A stretch of 64,000 bases of DNA. Origin: Methylomonas sp. LW13. GTDB taxonomy: Bacteria; Pseudomonadota; Gammaproteobacteria; Methylococcales; Methylomonadaceae. Positions 14,842 through 24,474 of the stretch are shown piece after piece. Where the stretch lies: contig NZ_CP033381.1 of the NCBI RefSeq assembly GCF_016865255.1, positions 2,046,001 through 2,110,000 of the forward strand, written 5' to 3'. How positions within the stretch are numbered: position 1 is the stretch's first letter; each line of letters begins with the position of its first letter. The translations under genes were made by a program, and so were the position numbers. Below the pieces are notes generated by a model. That model did not search any database, was not told where the DNA came from, and saw only the letters and a list, made by a program, of their open reading frames with translations.

Positions 14842-17192
14842 TAAAAGTCTACTTTCAATTCCATCATGAAGGTACGCGGTGCGGCGACGAAAAATAACGG
14901 GGCGTTACCGCCGCTACCCCATTCGACGTATTGCTCGTCGGACAGGTTTTTAACCCGCGCGGTGACAGTGGCTTTTGGATTAAATTTCCAGGACAGTTGG
15001 GTATCGAATACCGCATAAGCCGGGGTTTTGATCAAGTTGGCGGTATCGACGAAACGGTCGCCGACGTAGCGCGAGCCAAAACTCCATTGCCAGTCGGCAT
15101 CGAAATCCCAGGTCAGCCAGGCATTAGCCACCCATTTTGCGACATTGGCCGGCCGATTGCCTTTTCTTGACACCGTGCTGGTGCCGACGGTTTCCAGGAA
15201 TTTGTCGTACTGGGCATCGACGTAGGCCATGTTGCCTTGCACGCTCCATTCGTCGGTGAGTTGTACCCCAATATTGGCCTCTACACCGCCGGAGGACTGT
15301 GCGCCAATCGGTAACTGCCGATTTCGGTCCGTCGGATCGGTTATCGATAGATTTTTCCGTTCGATGTAATAGCCTGCCAGTGTCGCCGAGCCTTTGCCGT
15401 CCCAAAAGTCGAATTTGGTGCCTACTTCTGCTTGCCGGCCGGTGGTGAGATCGAAGTCTTGCAGCGCGGCGAAGGTGCCGGTGGTCAAAATCCCGGACGG
15501 CGGATCGGCTGCGGTGCTGTATTGCGCATAAACGTTAAAGGTGGAGGTGATGTCGTACATCAACGCTGCCCGCCAAGTCACAGCCGTCCAGCGGCGGCCG
15601 AAAGCGGCGGGGCTGGTGGCGGTCGGAGGCACAAAGGAAGTGCGTAGATTTTTCGCATCCAGACGAATATCGTCTACCCGCACGCCGGTGATCAAATTCA
15701 GATCGGGCACCAGGGTCAGGCGGTTTTCGGCATAACCGGCGACGGTATACAGTTCGTTGCGGGCGTTGGAGATTGGCCCGGTGGCCAGAGGGTTGTCGTA
15801 GTAGGTGCCGGTGCTGAAATTGTATGGGTTAACGATACTGACGGTGCCTGTCGAGCTTTCCATGCTGGGTGCGCGGGTTTGCTTGTTGTAGGCAATGTCG
15901 ACCCCGGCCGAAATTTTCGAAGGCAGGCTGAACCAATTACTGCTATGCACGATTTCGAATCGGTTGCCGACCAAAGCCTGATCGTGATTTACCGCAAACG
16001 ATTTATTGCGGGTAATCAGGGTATTCGTGCTGTTCCAGTCGTAACCTTCTACGTTTAAATACTGGCGATCCGCTTTGTAATAGTAAAAGGTGTTTTTGAA
16101 TTGGGTGTTATCGGACAGTTGATAGTCGACAATGTCGCGTAACCAAAACACCTGCTGATCAAATACCGAACCACTGGCGTTATAGTTTTTAAAGCGGGTG
16201 CCGGGGTCTATTTGGCCTTCGGTGGGCCCTAAACCGGCGGTACCCCAGGGGACTATTCTACCGTTGACGACCGGATTCAGTACCGGCGTGCCCCAGTAAG
16301 AATCGCGGTCTTCCATCTGATGCTCGAAAGCGATGGTGTGCGACAGATTGGACGTAATGTCGCTTAACAAGGAAAACGACATCACGCCGGAATCGGCTTC
16401 CGTGTGGTCGATATAGCCTTCGGACCCCAAATAACTGATGTCGGCTTGCAGCCAGTTATCGGTATTGCCGAGTTGGCCGTTGAAACCGTAGGACGCCCGG
16501 CGATTTAAGTATTCTCCCAGCGAAACTAAGCCGTGATGTTCATCCGGGCCGCGATGCGCAATTTTGCTGACATAGTTGACCGAGCCGCCTACTGCACCTT
16601 GGCCGTATAAAAATGTGGACGGCCCACCCAAGACTTCGACGCGATCAGTGAGCCAACTATCGATGGGGCGGGCGGCCACGACATCATATTGCACGGTAAT
16701 GCCGTTGAACAGCTGCGTGATTTGCGAACCGGTGAAACCCCGCATCGACACCGAGCCCGCCGAGCCGGGTTGCGACGATACGATTATGCCTGGGGCTCTT
16801 TCCAAGGCTTCCTGCGTAGTCTGCGCGCCGCGCTTTTCGAAAGTTGCCCGATCAATAATCGTGATCGAAGCCGGCGTTTCGCGAGGTGTCAGGCCCAGGC
16901 GGCTGCCGGTAGCGGCTTCGGTATCCAGTTGCGGTTTTTGGTTGGGTGGATTAAAGGGAGCCGTTCCCGCTACGGTGACTGTATCCAGTGTAGTGGTGGT
17001 GTCGCTGGTTTGGCTTTGGCTAGTGGTTCTGGCCGTTTTGGTTTTGCTGTTGGTCTCGCTGGTTTTTAGATCCTCGGTCGGCGATGGCTCGGCAGCGTGA
17101 GCGATGCCGTGCAGCGAAAACAGCAAGGCGGCGACGCCTGCTAGGTGGCCGGGTTGGGCAACTGGAAAATCCTGTAACTTGGTTTTTTTCAT
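14841..17192 (-). CDS. TonB-dependent siderophore receptor
   Basis: The 783-residue outer-membrane receptor starts MKKTKLQDFPV. Its signal peptide ends near HGIAHA, and a Thr/Ser-rich linker follows (residues about 40-75). The TonB-box-like TLDTVTVAG comes next, then a plug domain with RETPASITIIDRATFEKRG and RVEVLGGPSTFLYGQGAVGG, and a beta-barrel ending in an aromatic residue (MMELKVDF). These plug motifs are those of ferric-siderophore receptors of the FhuE/FpvA type. The ATG at 17192 was chosen because it begins a normal signal peptide; 17240 adds 16 unlikely residues. It forms an operon with the PepSY gene. Iron control by Fur is expected, but I could not point to a convincing Fur box upstream. 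Confidence 0.9.
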   Translation of the reverse strand: MKKTKLQDFPVAQPGHLAGVAALLFSLHGIAHAAEPSPTEDLKTSETNSKTKTARTTSQSQTSDTTTTLDTVTVAGTAPFNPPNQKPQLDTEAATGSRLGLTPRETPASITIIDRATFEKRGAQTTQEALERAPGIIVSSQPGSAGSVSMRGFTGSQITQLFNGITVQYDVVAARPIDSWLTDRVEVLGGPSTFLYGQGAVGGSVNYVSKIAHRGPDEHHGLVSLGEYLNRRASYGFNGQLGNTDNWLQADISYLGSEGYIDHTEADSGVMSFSLLSDITSNLSHTIAFEHQMEDRDSYWGTPVLNPVVNGRIVPWGTAGLGPTEGQIDPGTRFKNYNASGSVFDQQVFWLRDIVDYQLSDNTQFKNTFYYYKADRQYLNVEGYDWNSTNTLITRNKSFAVNHDQALVGNRFEIVHSSNWFSLPSKISAGVDIAYNKQTRAPSMESSTGTVSIVNPYNFSTGTYYDNPLATGPISNARNELYTVAGYAENRLTLVPDLNLITGVRVDDIRLDAKNLRTSFVPPTATSPAAFGRRWTAVTWRAALMYDITSTFNVYAQYSTAADPPSGILTTGTFAALQDFDLTTGRQAEVGTKFDFWDGKGSATLAGYYIERKNLSITDPTDRNRQLPIGAQSSGGVEANIGVQLTDEWSVQGNMAYVDAQYDKFLETVGTSTVSRKGNRPANVAKWVANAWLTWDFDADWQWSFGSRYVGDRFVDTANLIKTPAYAVFDTQLSWKFNPKATVTARVKNLSDEQYVEWGSGGNAPLFFVAAPRTFMMELKVDF

Positions 17193-17478
17193 TGTTTTTA
17201 TCAGGTATTTAGAAGTTAGAAGGCTTTTGGGTGGCAGCAATTAGTGTGCCGGGAACGGAAGTCCCAACACGGCGGGTGTTGCAGGGCATAAGGGCTGAGT
17301 TTTTTAATTAATCTATGTTAGATAAATGGACGGTTTCGCGGTATATGGCTTGTTTCGCCGGCTTGGTACTGATTTAGGTCCGCGGATATTGGACTTAAAG
17401 CCCACCGGCCGGCAATGCTAAAATGCCGCATGGGCCGGCGCTGCGGTAAAACGCCACTATCAAAAATTTAGTTAAACA

Positions 17479-18885
17479 ATGGATTCAAGTATGTCGGGAT
17501 TTTTTTCCAAACAACATAGCGTCGCGCAGCCCGGCTATAGCCGTTGGTTAGTGCCGCCGGCGGCTTTATCGGTGCATCTGTGCATCGGCCAAGCCTATGC
17601 GTTCAGTGTGTTCAACGATCCATTGACTCGGGTAATAGGCATCGGTACCTCCGCGCCGGAGGATTGGAAGCTGACGACGCTGGGCTGGATATTCAGCCTG
17701 GCGATTGTGTTTTTAGGGTTGTCGGCGGCGTTCGGCGGTAAATGGCTGGAAAAAGTCGGGCCACGCCTGACGATGTTCGTTGCGGCTTGCTGTTTTGGCG
17801 GTGGTTTTTTAATCTCCGCACTGGGCGTGCACCTGCATGAAATTTGGCTGATTTATCTGGGTTATGGGGTGATTGGCGGTATTGGTTTGGGTTTGGGCTA
17901 TGTGTCGCCGGTATCGACGTTGATCAAATGGTTTCCCGACCGGCGCGGTATGGCGACCGGTATGGCTATCATGGGTTTCGGCGGCGGGGCGATGATAGGC
18001 GCGCCCTTATCGGTGTTGCTGATGGACCAGTTTAAATCGGCCGAATCGGTTGGCGTAGTGCAAACATTTTTGGTGATGGGCGGCCTGTATTTTTGTTCGA
18101 TGCTGATAGGTGCATTGACCATCCGCATCCCGCCGCCTGATTGGCAGCCTGCGGGATGGACGCCGCCGCTGGTGCAAAACAAAATGATCACCGATAAGCA
18201 CGTGCATATCGACCAAGCTTTAAAAACCCCGCAATTTTATTTGCTGTGGCTGGTACTGTGCCTGAATGTGACGGCCGGTATCGGTGTGCTGGGGCAAGCT
18301 TCGGTGATGATACAGGAGATGTTTAAAGGCTCGGTAACGCCGGCCTCGGCGGCCGGTTTCGTCGGTTTGCTGAGTTTGTTCAATATGGGCGGGCGGTTTT
18401 TTTGGTCGTCGGCGTCGGATTATCTCGGGCGTAAAAACACCTATTTTATTTTTTTCGCGGTGGGCGCTGGCTTGTATTCCACCATACCTACCATGGGTAT
18501 GAGCGGCAATATGGCGCTGTTCGTGTTGCTGTACGCCTTGATCATGAGTATGTACGGCGGCGGTTTTTCGACGATTCCGGCTTATTTAGCGGATATTTTC
18601 GGCACGCGCTTTGTCGGCGGAATCCATGGCCGCTTATTAACCGCTTGGTCAACCGCTGGCGTGTTGGGGCCGGTGTTGGTGAATTACATTCGCGAATATC
18701 AAATAGGCCAGGGCGTGGCTAAGGCCGATGCCTACAACGTCACCATGTACATTATGGCCGGACTATTGGTGGTGGGTTTTATCGCCAATCTATCGATCCG
18801 CCCGGTGCATGAGAAACATCATATGAAACACGGCGATTTCGACGAGCTGGACGGTATTTATCCGGCTGACGAAGCCGAACATTAA
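17479..18885 (+). CDS. OFA-family MFS transporter (oxalate/formate antiporter-like)
   Basis: The 468-residue protein has about twelve membrane helices and family features of the oxalate/formate:anion group: an N-terminal AALSVHLCIGQAYAFSVFN, the loop WFPDRRGMATGMAIMGFGGGAM and, in the second half, DYLGRKNTYFIFF. Members exchange small organic anions across the inner membrane. The substrate here cannot be told; oxalate or formate would fit a C1 user. A tiny membrane-protein gene follows directly and is the usual partner. The C-terminus is charged and cytoplasmic. It is divergent from the siderophore receptor gene, with 286 bases between the starts. Confidence 0.87.
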   Translation: MDSSMSGFFSKQHSVAQPGYSRWLVPPAALSVHLCIGQAYAFSVFNDPLTRVIGIGTSAPEDWKLTTLGWIFSLAIVFLGLSAAFGGKWLEKVGPRLTMFVAACCFGGGFLISALGVHLHEIWLIYLGYGVIGGIGLGLGYVSPVSTLIKWFPDRRGMATGMAIMGFGGGAMIGAPLSVLLMDQFKSAESVGVVQTFLVMGGLYFCSMLIGALTIRIPPPDWQPAGWTPPLVQNKMITDKHVHIDQALKTPQFYLLWLVLCLNVTAGIGVLGQASVMIQEMFKGSVTPASAAGFVGLLSLFNMGGRFFWSSASDYLGRKNTYFIFFAVGAGLYSTIPTMGMSGNMALFVLLYALIMSMYGGGFSTIPAYLADIFGTRFVGGIHGRLLTAWSTAGVLGPVLVNYIREYQIGQGVAKADAYNVTMYIMAGLLVVGFIANLSIRPVHEKHHMKHGDFDELDGIYPADEAEH

Positions 18886-18904
18886 GTAAGGCAGGGCACT
18901 TTTT

Positions 18905-19033
18905 ATGAATAACTCCGAATCGGGCAAATCTTCCAGCCCCTGGCTGTTGGCGGTATTCTGGCTTTATGTACTGATCCCGCTCAGTTGGGGTGTGTGGTCA
19001 ACGTTGAAAAAGGCCTTGGCTTTGTTCAGCTGA
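18905..19033 (+). CDS. MFS transporter small subunit
   Basis: This 42-residue protein begins 19 bases after the OFA transporter. It has a short polar head rich in serine and one membrane helix (WLLAVFWLYVLIPLSWGVW), ending in a short amphipathic tail (STLKKALALFS). Tiny single-helix proteins of this kind are regularly found directly after OFA-type transporters and are annotated as their small subunit. It ends 3 bases before the convergent beta-helix gene. The recognition rests on the helix pattern, size and position. Confidence 0.8.
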   Translation: MNNSESGKSSSPWLLAVFWLYVLIPLSWGVWSTLKKALALFS

Positions 19034-19036
19034 GGT

Positions 19037-20206
19037 TTAATCGGGCTGTTTGGCGATAAATTCGTAGGCGCCCACATCAAGCGGTCCTTGTTGGCGGCGT
19101 TTTTCGCTGCCGCGCGGATGGCGATAGACAAATTGGGGATTAAGCAGCATCCCGTTGGCGGCGAGTCCGGGGGAGATGCCCTGATCGATTGCCGGCGCAT
19201 TAGGTTTCAGGCGGTAATCGTAACTTGCCGGATCAAGTAACACCTTGGCCTTAGCCTTGAGGTCGTGGTTTTCCTGGTTGGGGCCAATCATGGCGGTGGC
19301 TTCGCCTATCAACAGATTGTTGATTAACATCGCGGTGGCAATACTGTGATTATGCAGAAACGAGCCGCCGGGGTAATCGTTGACGAAAGTGTTGTTCACC
19401 AGATATAGCTGTTGATTCGGCTGAGTTTGGTTGTGTTCGGCGGCAAAAGCCAGCATCGCGGCATTTTCGGTGTTGGCGCTTTGATGAAACAGATTGCCAA
19501 TCAAGTAGCCGGCACCGCCATCCGGTAAGTCCACCAAATAGCTGGAGCCGTTACGCTCGTCGGTGATGCGATTGTAAAGAATATAGTTTTCCCTGGCCCG
19601 CGATTTGACGTTATGGCCGGTGCTGGCATCGTGGATATAAGAATTTTGCAGGGTAAAACGGCGGATATTGCCAATGTAGATGTTATGGCCGAGTTTACCG
19701 TAGCGCGGATAATCGACGGTGTTGTCGTTAAACTCCGAATTTTCAATCAAGATGTCGCTGTCAGGGTTAACGCCGGTCAAGATACCCATCTGGTTATGAT
19801 GAAAATGGCAATTCCTTAGAGTCAGATGAGTACCTTCGAAGCGGATGCCGGCACCGTTCAGCGCCGGTGCGCTGGCCCCGGAAAGTTCGATATTTTCAAC
19901 GACCGTGTCATTGCCTTTTAGTACCCAAATCGCTTTGCCTTCCGCTGAATTGCCAAGTGCTTCCAGGTGGGCGCCGCCTGCCATTCCGCGTATGGTCAAG
20001 CGCTGCTGCGGCCAACTGGCGACGTCGCCCTGGTATAGCCCGGCATCGATGCTGACCACATCGCCGTCTTTGGCGAGTCTTGCAGCCGCGCTAGGCAGCT
20101 TAAGCGCGCGCTGCGGGCCGACTTGCCAATTGGTGCCGTGCGCCGGGAAGGCCAGCAGCCAACTAACCACACTGATCAAACATCCCGACAATATCAAGCG
20201 ATGCAT
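19037..20206 (-). CDS. Secreted right-handed parallel beta-helix repeat protein
   Basis: The 389-residue protein has an N-terminal signal peptide (MHRLILSGCLISVVSWLLAFPAHG). Repeating beta-helix coils follow, with recurrent N-x-x-F/I and stacked asparagines (LRNCHFHHNQMGI, LIENSEFNDN, LQNSYIHDAS, LVNNTFVND). This is the fold of pectate-lyase-like and NosD-like proteins. It closes with GPLDVGAYEF, a frequent end of such secreted proteins. The ATG at 20206 has AGGAG nine bases upstream; the frame further upstream has no signal-like sequence. Most members bind or cut polysaccharides, but no catalytic residues can be assigned here. It is convergent with the transporter pair. Confidence 0.8.
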   Translation of the reverse strand: MHRLILSGCLISVVSWLLAFPAHGTNWQVGPQRALKLPSAAARLAKDGDVVSIDAGLYQGDVASWPQQRLTIRGMAGGAHLEALGNSAEGKAIWVLKGNDTVVENIELSGASAPALNGAGIRFEGTHLTLRNCHFHHNQMGILTGVNPDSDILIENSEFNDNTVDYPRYGKLGHNIYIGNIRRFTLQNSYIHDASTGHNVKSRARENYILYNRITDERNGSSYLVDLPDGGAGYLIGNLFHQSANTENAAMLAFAAEHNQTQPNQQLYLVNNTFVNDYPGGSFLHNHSIATAMLINNLLIGEATAMIGPNQENHDLKAKAKVLLDPASYDYRLKPNAPAIDQGISPGLAANGMLLNPQFVYRHPRGSEKRRQQGPLDVGAYEFIAKQPD

Positions 20207-20414
20207 CCCGACTCCTGGTTGTGGGCAGCTGTAAAATTCACTAATCCCAAGCGCTATGTTCTGTCTGATCGGCAGCGCCTTACAAAGGCGTCGGACTGAA
20301 CTTGCAATATTTAAAGTAATACTTGGGCCAGATAAGAGTATTATCCTGTCATCAGGCATATTTGCCAGACCTACGACTTGATTATAAGAATAGCGAGACG
20401 CTACTGGAGGAACT

Positions 20415-20771
20415 ATGGCTTCACTTGATATGCAAGGGGCTTACGATTTGAGCAATGCCAAAATCAACGAATTAATTACGGAAAGCGCCGAAGGCAATTA
20501 CGCCTTGGGCATTATTAATCAAAAAACCAATAAGTTTGTCGTCAAATACGTCGGCCGTTCGGAAACCGACCTAAACGCCCGCTTGAAGCAACATGTCGGC
20601 AGGTATCCCAAATTTAAGTTTAGCTATGCCGCATCGCCCAAGGCCGCATTCGAAAAAGTCTGCCAAAACTATCATGATTTCGGCGGCTCGAAAAAACTGC
20701 TGAATCATGTGCACCCGACGCGGCCAGCGGACGTCGATTGGAAATGCCCCTGCTGCAACGCGTTCGATTGA
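20415..20771 (+). CDS. GIY-YIG-like nuclease domain protein, small
   Basis: The 118-residue protein shows the pattern of the GIY-YIG fold: NYALGI (residues about 33-38), then YVGRS (residues 50-54) in place of YIGxS, and LNARLKQH with the conserved arginine. The glutamate of the active site would be in AAFEKVCQNYHDFGG. The C-terminus WKCPCCNAFD has a CPCC knuckle that may bind zinc. There is no signal peptide. It stands alone between the beta-helix gene and the convergent chemoreceptor gene, with GGAGG ahead of the ATG. Whether it cuts DNA is not shown; small GIY-YIG proteins have diverse roles. Confidence 0.6.
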   Translation: MASLDMQGAYDLSNAKINELITESAEGNYALGIINQKTNKFVVKYVGRSETDLNARLKQHVGRYPKFKFSYAASPKAAFEKVCQNYHDFGGSKKLLNHVHPTRPADVDWKCPCCNAFD

Positions 20772-20801
20772 GTTTTTGAGCCGAGTATTTTCAGGCCGCG
20801 G

Positions 20802-22832
20802 CTAATAAGTTGCGGAGTGGTTGAAAAAGGCAAAACAGGCTTTTAAGCTCTGTGCGGATTCCGGTGACATGAATTCGTTGAATTTGACGCCGTAGTGGTG
20901 TTCGTCATCCACGGGTTTGTGCCAGACTAGGGTGCAGGTAAGCTCCAGTGGCAGTTGGGACTCGTATTGCTGAATATTGTCGTACGGAATGCGCAGTTGA
21001 ATGGCAATCGAGCTGTTTAGCGGGCAGGGCAGTTCCACAGGCAGACGCAAACAGGCACCGGACATGCTGAAATCAGCAGTGACGCCGTCGAGAACCAAGT
21101 CGGCGATTTCGACATGGGCCAGCAAGTATTGGCTGCTGCGCGGAAATTTACGATTCTCGTTGGCGGCGGGGGTCGCCGTCCACTGCGCATCGAAGCTAAA
21201 GTGTTCCAGCATAGTGCGCATTTTTTCGGTCACCACGTAAAGGTCGTCACTGATGGTTCGAGTGATGTGCACTTTGGATTCGTTCTGTCCCAGCGCGTCG
21301 AATAAAGCTTCTACCCGGGTCTGCAATTGGTTGACGTTTTCCAGTTGATATTTGGACACCTGGGAGATTTGCTGCGCCGTACCCGCATTTTCTGCTATCT
21401 GACCTACAATCTCGTTGATGACTACACTGGTGGTTTCGGCTTTTTCCATGCCCTGTTTGGTGGTCTGGATGATGGAGCCCATCGCCAGAGTATTTTCTTC
21501 GATGATTTTGGTTAATTCGCCAATAATGCTGGCAATTTCGGCGGTAGCGCCGGAAGCGTTTTGCGCCAGCTTACGCACTTCATCGGCTACCACCGCAAAA
21601 CCTCTGCCGTATTCACCGGCTCTGGCGGCTTCGATGGCCGCGTTTAAGGCCAGTAGATTGGTTTGCTCGGTGATGTTGCGGATGGTGGTGGTAATATCCT
21701 GAATTTGCCGATTAGCTTGGCGCAGTGCCACGGTTTTAGCTTCCGCGTTTTCCACTTCCTTCACAACTCTGCGCATTTCGTCGAGATTTTCGTTGACGGC
21801 GACAATGCCTTTTTGTGCCGTGTTTTGCGTTTGCTGGGTGCGGTGGCGAATCTCAACGGAAAAGCGTTCGACTTCTTCGGTGGTGTTACGTAATTGTTCG
21901 GTAGCGGTTTTTACCTCGGACGATCTGGCTTGTTCCGATCGGTTGGCATTGGAAATACCGCCGGAAATATTGGATATTTGGTAGGAAGACTGGCCGATTT
22001 GCTTGCTAACCGCATTGATCTCGCGCATATGGCGGGTTAGTTCCTGGCCCATGAGCTTCATGGTCGCCAATAGGCTGTTGGTATCGTTTTTCTCAGTGGC
22101 GACTTTGATGTCTAATTGGCCCTTGGCGATACTGCCGGCAATTTTCGACGCATAGCTGGGCTCGCCGCCCAACACGCTAAATAATTTTCGCGTCAGCCAG
22201 ATATTGGCTGACACGATCAATAGTAAAGCCAGACCGGCAACCGTGGCGCTGACCGTAAACATCTGGCTTTGCATCTGATTTTGCTGCTGTGAGGCGGCGT
22301 TGGCTTGCTGTTCCACGCTGCCGGCAAGCTGATTGAGTTTGTCGGCCAGAATTTCCGAAGCCGCGTCGAAGCCATTTTCCGGCGCTTTCATGATCAGGTT
22401 GCCGGCTTCACGGCCTTGCTGAAAATAGGCGTTTGCCATGCGTTCGCCGGTGGCATAAAGCTCTGTCACGGCGTTATCGGCGTCCTTAATCGCCGGGTTC
22501 ATGTCCGGCATCATCGCCAGTAAACTCGTCAGTTCCGCGTGAGCGGCATTTTTTTCCGCCAAGGCGTCGCTGTAATCGTCTTCGCCTACCGCTGATGCAT
22601 CGGTGAGAAATTGCTGGATTTGTACGACGTGATAGCGAACATTTTTAAATGCCAGCGTCGCATTTATCAGACGTTGTTTTTCGGCTTCCGCTGTTTCCAG
22701 TTTGCCGTGGCTAAGCCACACAAACATATTGCCGACTATCAGCAATAAAGCCACCGTGGCGGTCAGTACGGTCAACAGTTTGCGTAAGGAAAAGTCCTGG
22801 GGTGCGGACTGATTACTATGGCGATCAAGCAT
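20802..22832 (-). CDS. Methyl-accepting chemotaxis protein with C-terminal PilZ domain
   Basis: The 676-residue protein has a membrane helix at about residues 20-43, a periplasmic sensor rich in alpha-helix to about residue 195, and a second helix to about 220. The signalling domain carries the signature hairpin [35 protein letters not shown]. From about residue 561 a PilZ domain follows, with the RKFPR arginine pair and [12 protein letters not shown] (the D/N-x-S-x-x-G motif). PilZ domains bind cyclic di-GMP, so the receptor could link that messenger to the chemotaxis array or to pili. It is a lone gene, away from the main chemotaxis island at 41-50 kb. Its ligand is unknown. Confidence 0.88.
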   Translation of the reverse strand: MLDRHSNQSAPQDFSLRKLLTVLTATVALLLIVGNMFVWLSHGKLETAEAEKQRLINATLAFKNVRYHVVQIQQFLTDASAVGEDDYSDALAEKNAAHAELTSLLAMMPDMNPAIKDADNAVTELYATGERMANAYFQQGREAGNLIMKAPENGFDAASEILADKLNQLAGSVEQQANAASQQQNQMQSQMFTVSATVAGLALLLIVSANIWLTRKLFSVLGGEPSYASKIAGSIAKGQLDIKVATEKNDTNSLLATMKLMGQELTRHMREINAVSKQIGQSSYQISNISGGISNANRSEQARSSEVKTATEQLRNTTEEVERFSVEIRHRTQQTQNTAQKGIVAVNENLDEMRRVVKEVENAEAKTVALRQANRQIQDITTTIRNITEQTNLLALNAAIEAARAGEYGRGFAVVADEVRKLAQNASGATAEIASIIGELTKIIEENTLAMGSIIQTTKQGMEKAETTSVVINEIVGQIAENAGTAQQISQVSKYQLENVNQLQTRVEALFDALGQNESKVHITRTISDDLYVVTEKMRTMLEHFSFDAQWTATPAANENRKFPRSSQYLLAHVEIADLVLDGVTADFSMSGACLRLPVELPCPLNSSIAIQLRIPYDNIQQYESQLPLELTCTLVWHKPVDDEHHYGVKFNEFMSPESAQSLKACFAFFNHSATY

Positions 22833-23243
22833 AAGCGGTATCCATTTTCAGCAGAAACGTCAATGTGCGGTTTCACAAGTTTAGACTGATACGCGAGTTG
22901 CATAATCATTTTGCAACTTACAAAGCCCGCCGTTGAATGTCGTCGTATCCGCACGGCCGGGAACGCAAATCTCAACGGTCTGGCAGAAAATTCCTACATT
23001 ACTGAAAATGGCCGTTACAAGGAGTTTGCGGGTGGGGGGGCAGCATTAATTCGTTAGCCCGGAATGGGTGGCCGACGCCGAAATCAACCGGTATTTCGGT
23101 GGCTGCTGCTTTGGAATAATAAAGCTAGCTAGTGTGGGGAATTTTTATAATAATCGCATAGGGCAGAAGTCAGCTGGTCGCCGAACCGGTCGGTCCCGAG
23201 GCTGTCCAAGTGTAGAATAAAAAATAATAACAGGAGGTACACC
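22833..23243. other. Intergenic region between chemoreceptor and CBS genes
   Basis: No convincing gene is seen in these 411 bases, which lie between divergent genes and must hold both promoters. They contain the inverted repeat AGTTGCA/TGCAACT (22896-22902 and 22912-22918) with an A+T-rich loop, and a second hairpin GCCGAAAT/ATTTCGG near 23076-23098. A strong AGGAGGT ribosome site for the CBS gene lies at about 23231-23238. Confidence 0.4.
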
Positions 23244-23639
23244 ATGCTAGCCAAAATAGCTGTAGTCGATTACATGTCGACCAAAATCGTTACCGTTACC
23301 CCCGATACCGAAATTTCTCAGGCTGTTAAGATTTTGCTGGACCACAAAGTAACCAGCGTGCCGGTTGTGGACCAACACGGTAAGTTGGTGGGGATATTTT
23401 CCGAAAAAGACGGCATGAAGGTGTTTGTCGAATCCGCTTACAACCAAAGCATGGCTGGAAAAGTAGGTGAGTTCATGAGCAAAGACCCGCAATTTGTGAG
23501 TGCCGATGCCAGTCTGGTGGATGTCGCCAGCAAATTTCAGGAATCGCCGACCAGGAGTTTCCCGGTTTTTCAAAACGATCAGTTTGTCGGCATGATTAGC
23601 CGCGTTGATGTGTTAAGAGCACTGTTAGCCATTCGTTAG
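23244..23639 (+). CDS. CBS-domain pair protein
   Basis: The 131-residue protein consists of two CBS motifs and nothing else. The first runs from VVDYMSTKIVTVTPDTEISQAV to GIFSEKDGMKV and the second from VGEFMSKDPQFVSADASLVDVA to GMISRVDVLRALLA. Such stand-alone pairs bind adenosine nucleotides or other ligands and regulate partner proteins. It begins at an ATG preceded by a near-perfect AGGAGGT, which implies strong translation. There is no co-directional neighbour, so it gives no hint of a partner. Confidence 0.88.
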   Translation: MLAKIAVVDYMSTKIVTVTPDTEISQAVKILLDHKVTSVPVVDQHGKLVGIFSEKDGMKVFVESAYNQSMAGKVGEFMSKDPQFVSADASLVDVASKFQESPTRSFPVFQNDQFVGMISRVDVLRALLAIR

Positions 23640-23656
23640 ATGTGTTAGTTCAAGAG

Positions 23657-23693
23657 TAGACTGCCATTCCCCTGGGATGGTGGTCTGCCCCTT
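23657..23693. terminator. Imperfect hairpin between convergent genes
   Basis: AGACTGCCATTCCC and GGGATGGTGGTCT pair with few mismatches around a short CT loop. The hairpin sits in the 62 bases between the convergent CBS gene and the hypothetical gene at 23702 and could end transcription from both sides. Confidence 0.5.
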
Positions 23694-23701
23694 GTCCCGT
23701 C

Positions 23702-24214
23702 TTATTGCCGCACGCCTGCCGACACGTAGGTACCCATGATGGTATCGGTGCAGGTTGCGGTAATCTTCGCGCCGTTCGGCGTTACCGTGCCGGTGCAATT
23801 GCCCTTCGAAACCCAGCCGTTTTGGTACTGCGCGGTGTAATCGTAAGTCAGGGTTTGCCCGATCAGATTACCGCTGCCTTTTGATGTATAGCCCACGCCT
23901 TGCGCCAACATTCCCCAGCCCTGGAATTCAAAACTGTCGCTCTGTTGGTTGATGTGGGTGCCGCCTGCGGTAGGCGCGGCGGGGTTATACCAGTCGCCGC
24001 TGATGTTGATGACTGGCACAGGCTCCACTACTGCCGGTTTTGCCGGGGCAATCGGCGGAGAAATTGCCGTCACGGTTTGCTGTGCCGGCGGCGATTCTAC
24101 GGCCTTTTGTTGTCCAGTCAATTTATCCCAGTTAGAGATAATAGCGACACTGATCGAGCCGATGACACCAATGATCGCGGCGGCGATAGCGGGATTTTGA
24201 TTGGATTCGGCCAT
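23702..24214 (-). CDS. Membrane-anchored hypothetical protein
   Basis: I do not recognise this 170-residue protein. The ATG at 24214 has GAGGAAC just upstream. Residues about 9-27 (IAAAIIGVIGSISVAIISNW) form one membrane helix. A proline/alanine-rich linker follows, then a domain starting VINISGDWYNP that is rich in glycine, threonine and tyrosine in strand-like alternation, with a cysteine pair (GNCTGT and TATCTD) that could form a disulfide. The build suggests a periplasmic beta-barrel domain tethered to the inner membrane. The domain opening resembles that of the protein at 12628-13152. Function unknown. Confidence 0.6.
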   Translation of the reverse strand: MAESNQNPAIAAAIIGVIGSISVAIISNWDKLTGQQKAVESPPAQQTVTAISPPIAPAKPAVVEPVPVINISGDWYNPAAPTAGGTHINQQSDSFEFQGWGMLAQGVGYTSKGSGNLIGQTLTYDYTAQYQNGWVSKGNCTGTVTPNGAKITATCTDTIMGTYVSAGVRQ

Positions 24215-24474
24215 AAGTTCCTCTGTTGCTGCATAAAAATGTCCGGCCGCCTGAGGTGGCACAGTTTGAGAATTTAGCGCAGATGTAAACGATTCGGCAA
24301 TCTAAAAGATGCGCTCGTCGGCTAAAGAATAAATGGGAGAGAGTTAAGAGGCTGGATCTAGCCGAGTGAAGAGGGCGGTAGGGGGCTTTTCGAGCGGGCT
24401 GGACTGGTTTGACTGGGCCTAACTGCGGTCACTACATCACCGCAGTGAGGCCCAATCGGATCTGAGGTTACAGA

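Noticed and set aside
17311..17323. ATCTA-TGT-TAGAT inverted repeat between the siderophore receptor and OFA genes
   Set aside because: Arms are only five bases and do not match a Fur box, so it is too weak to call an operator.
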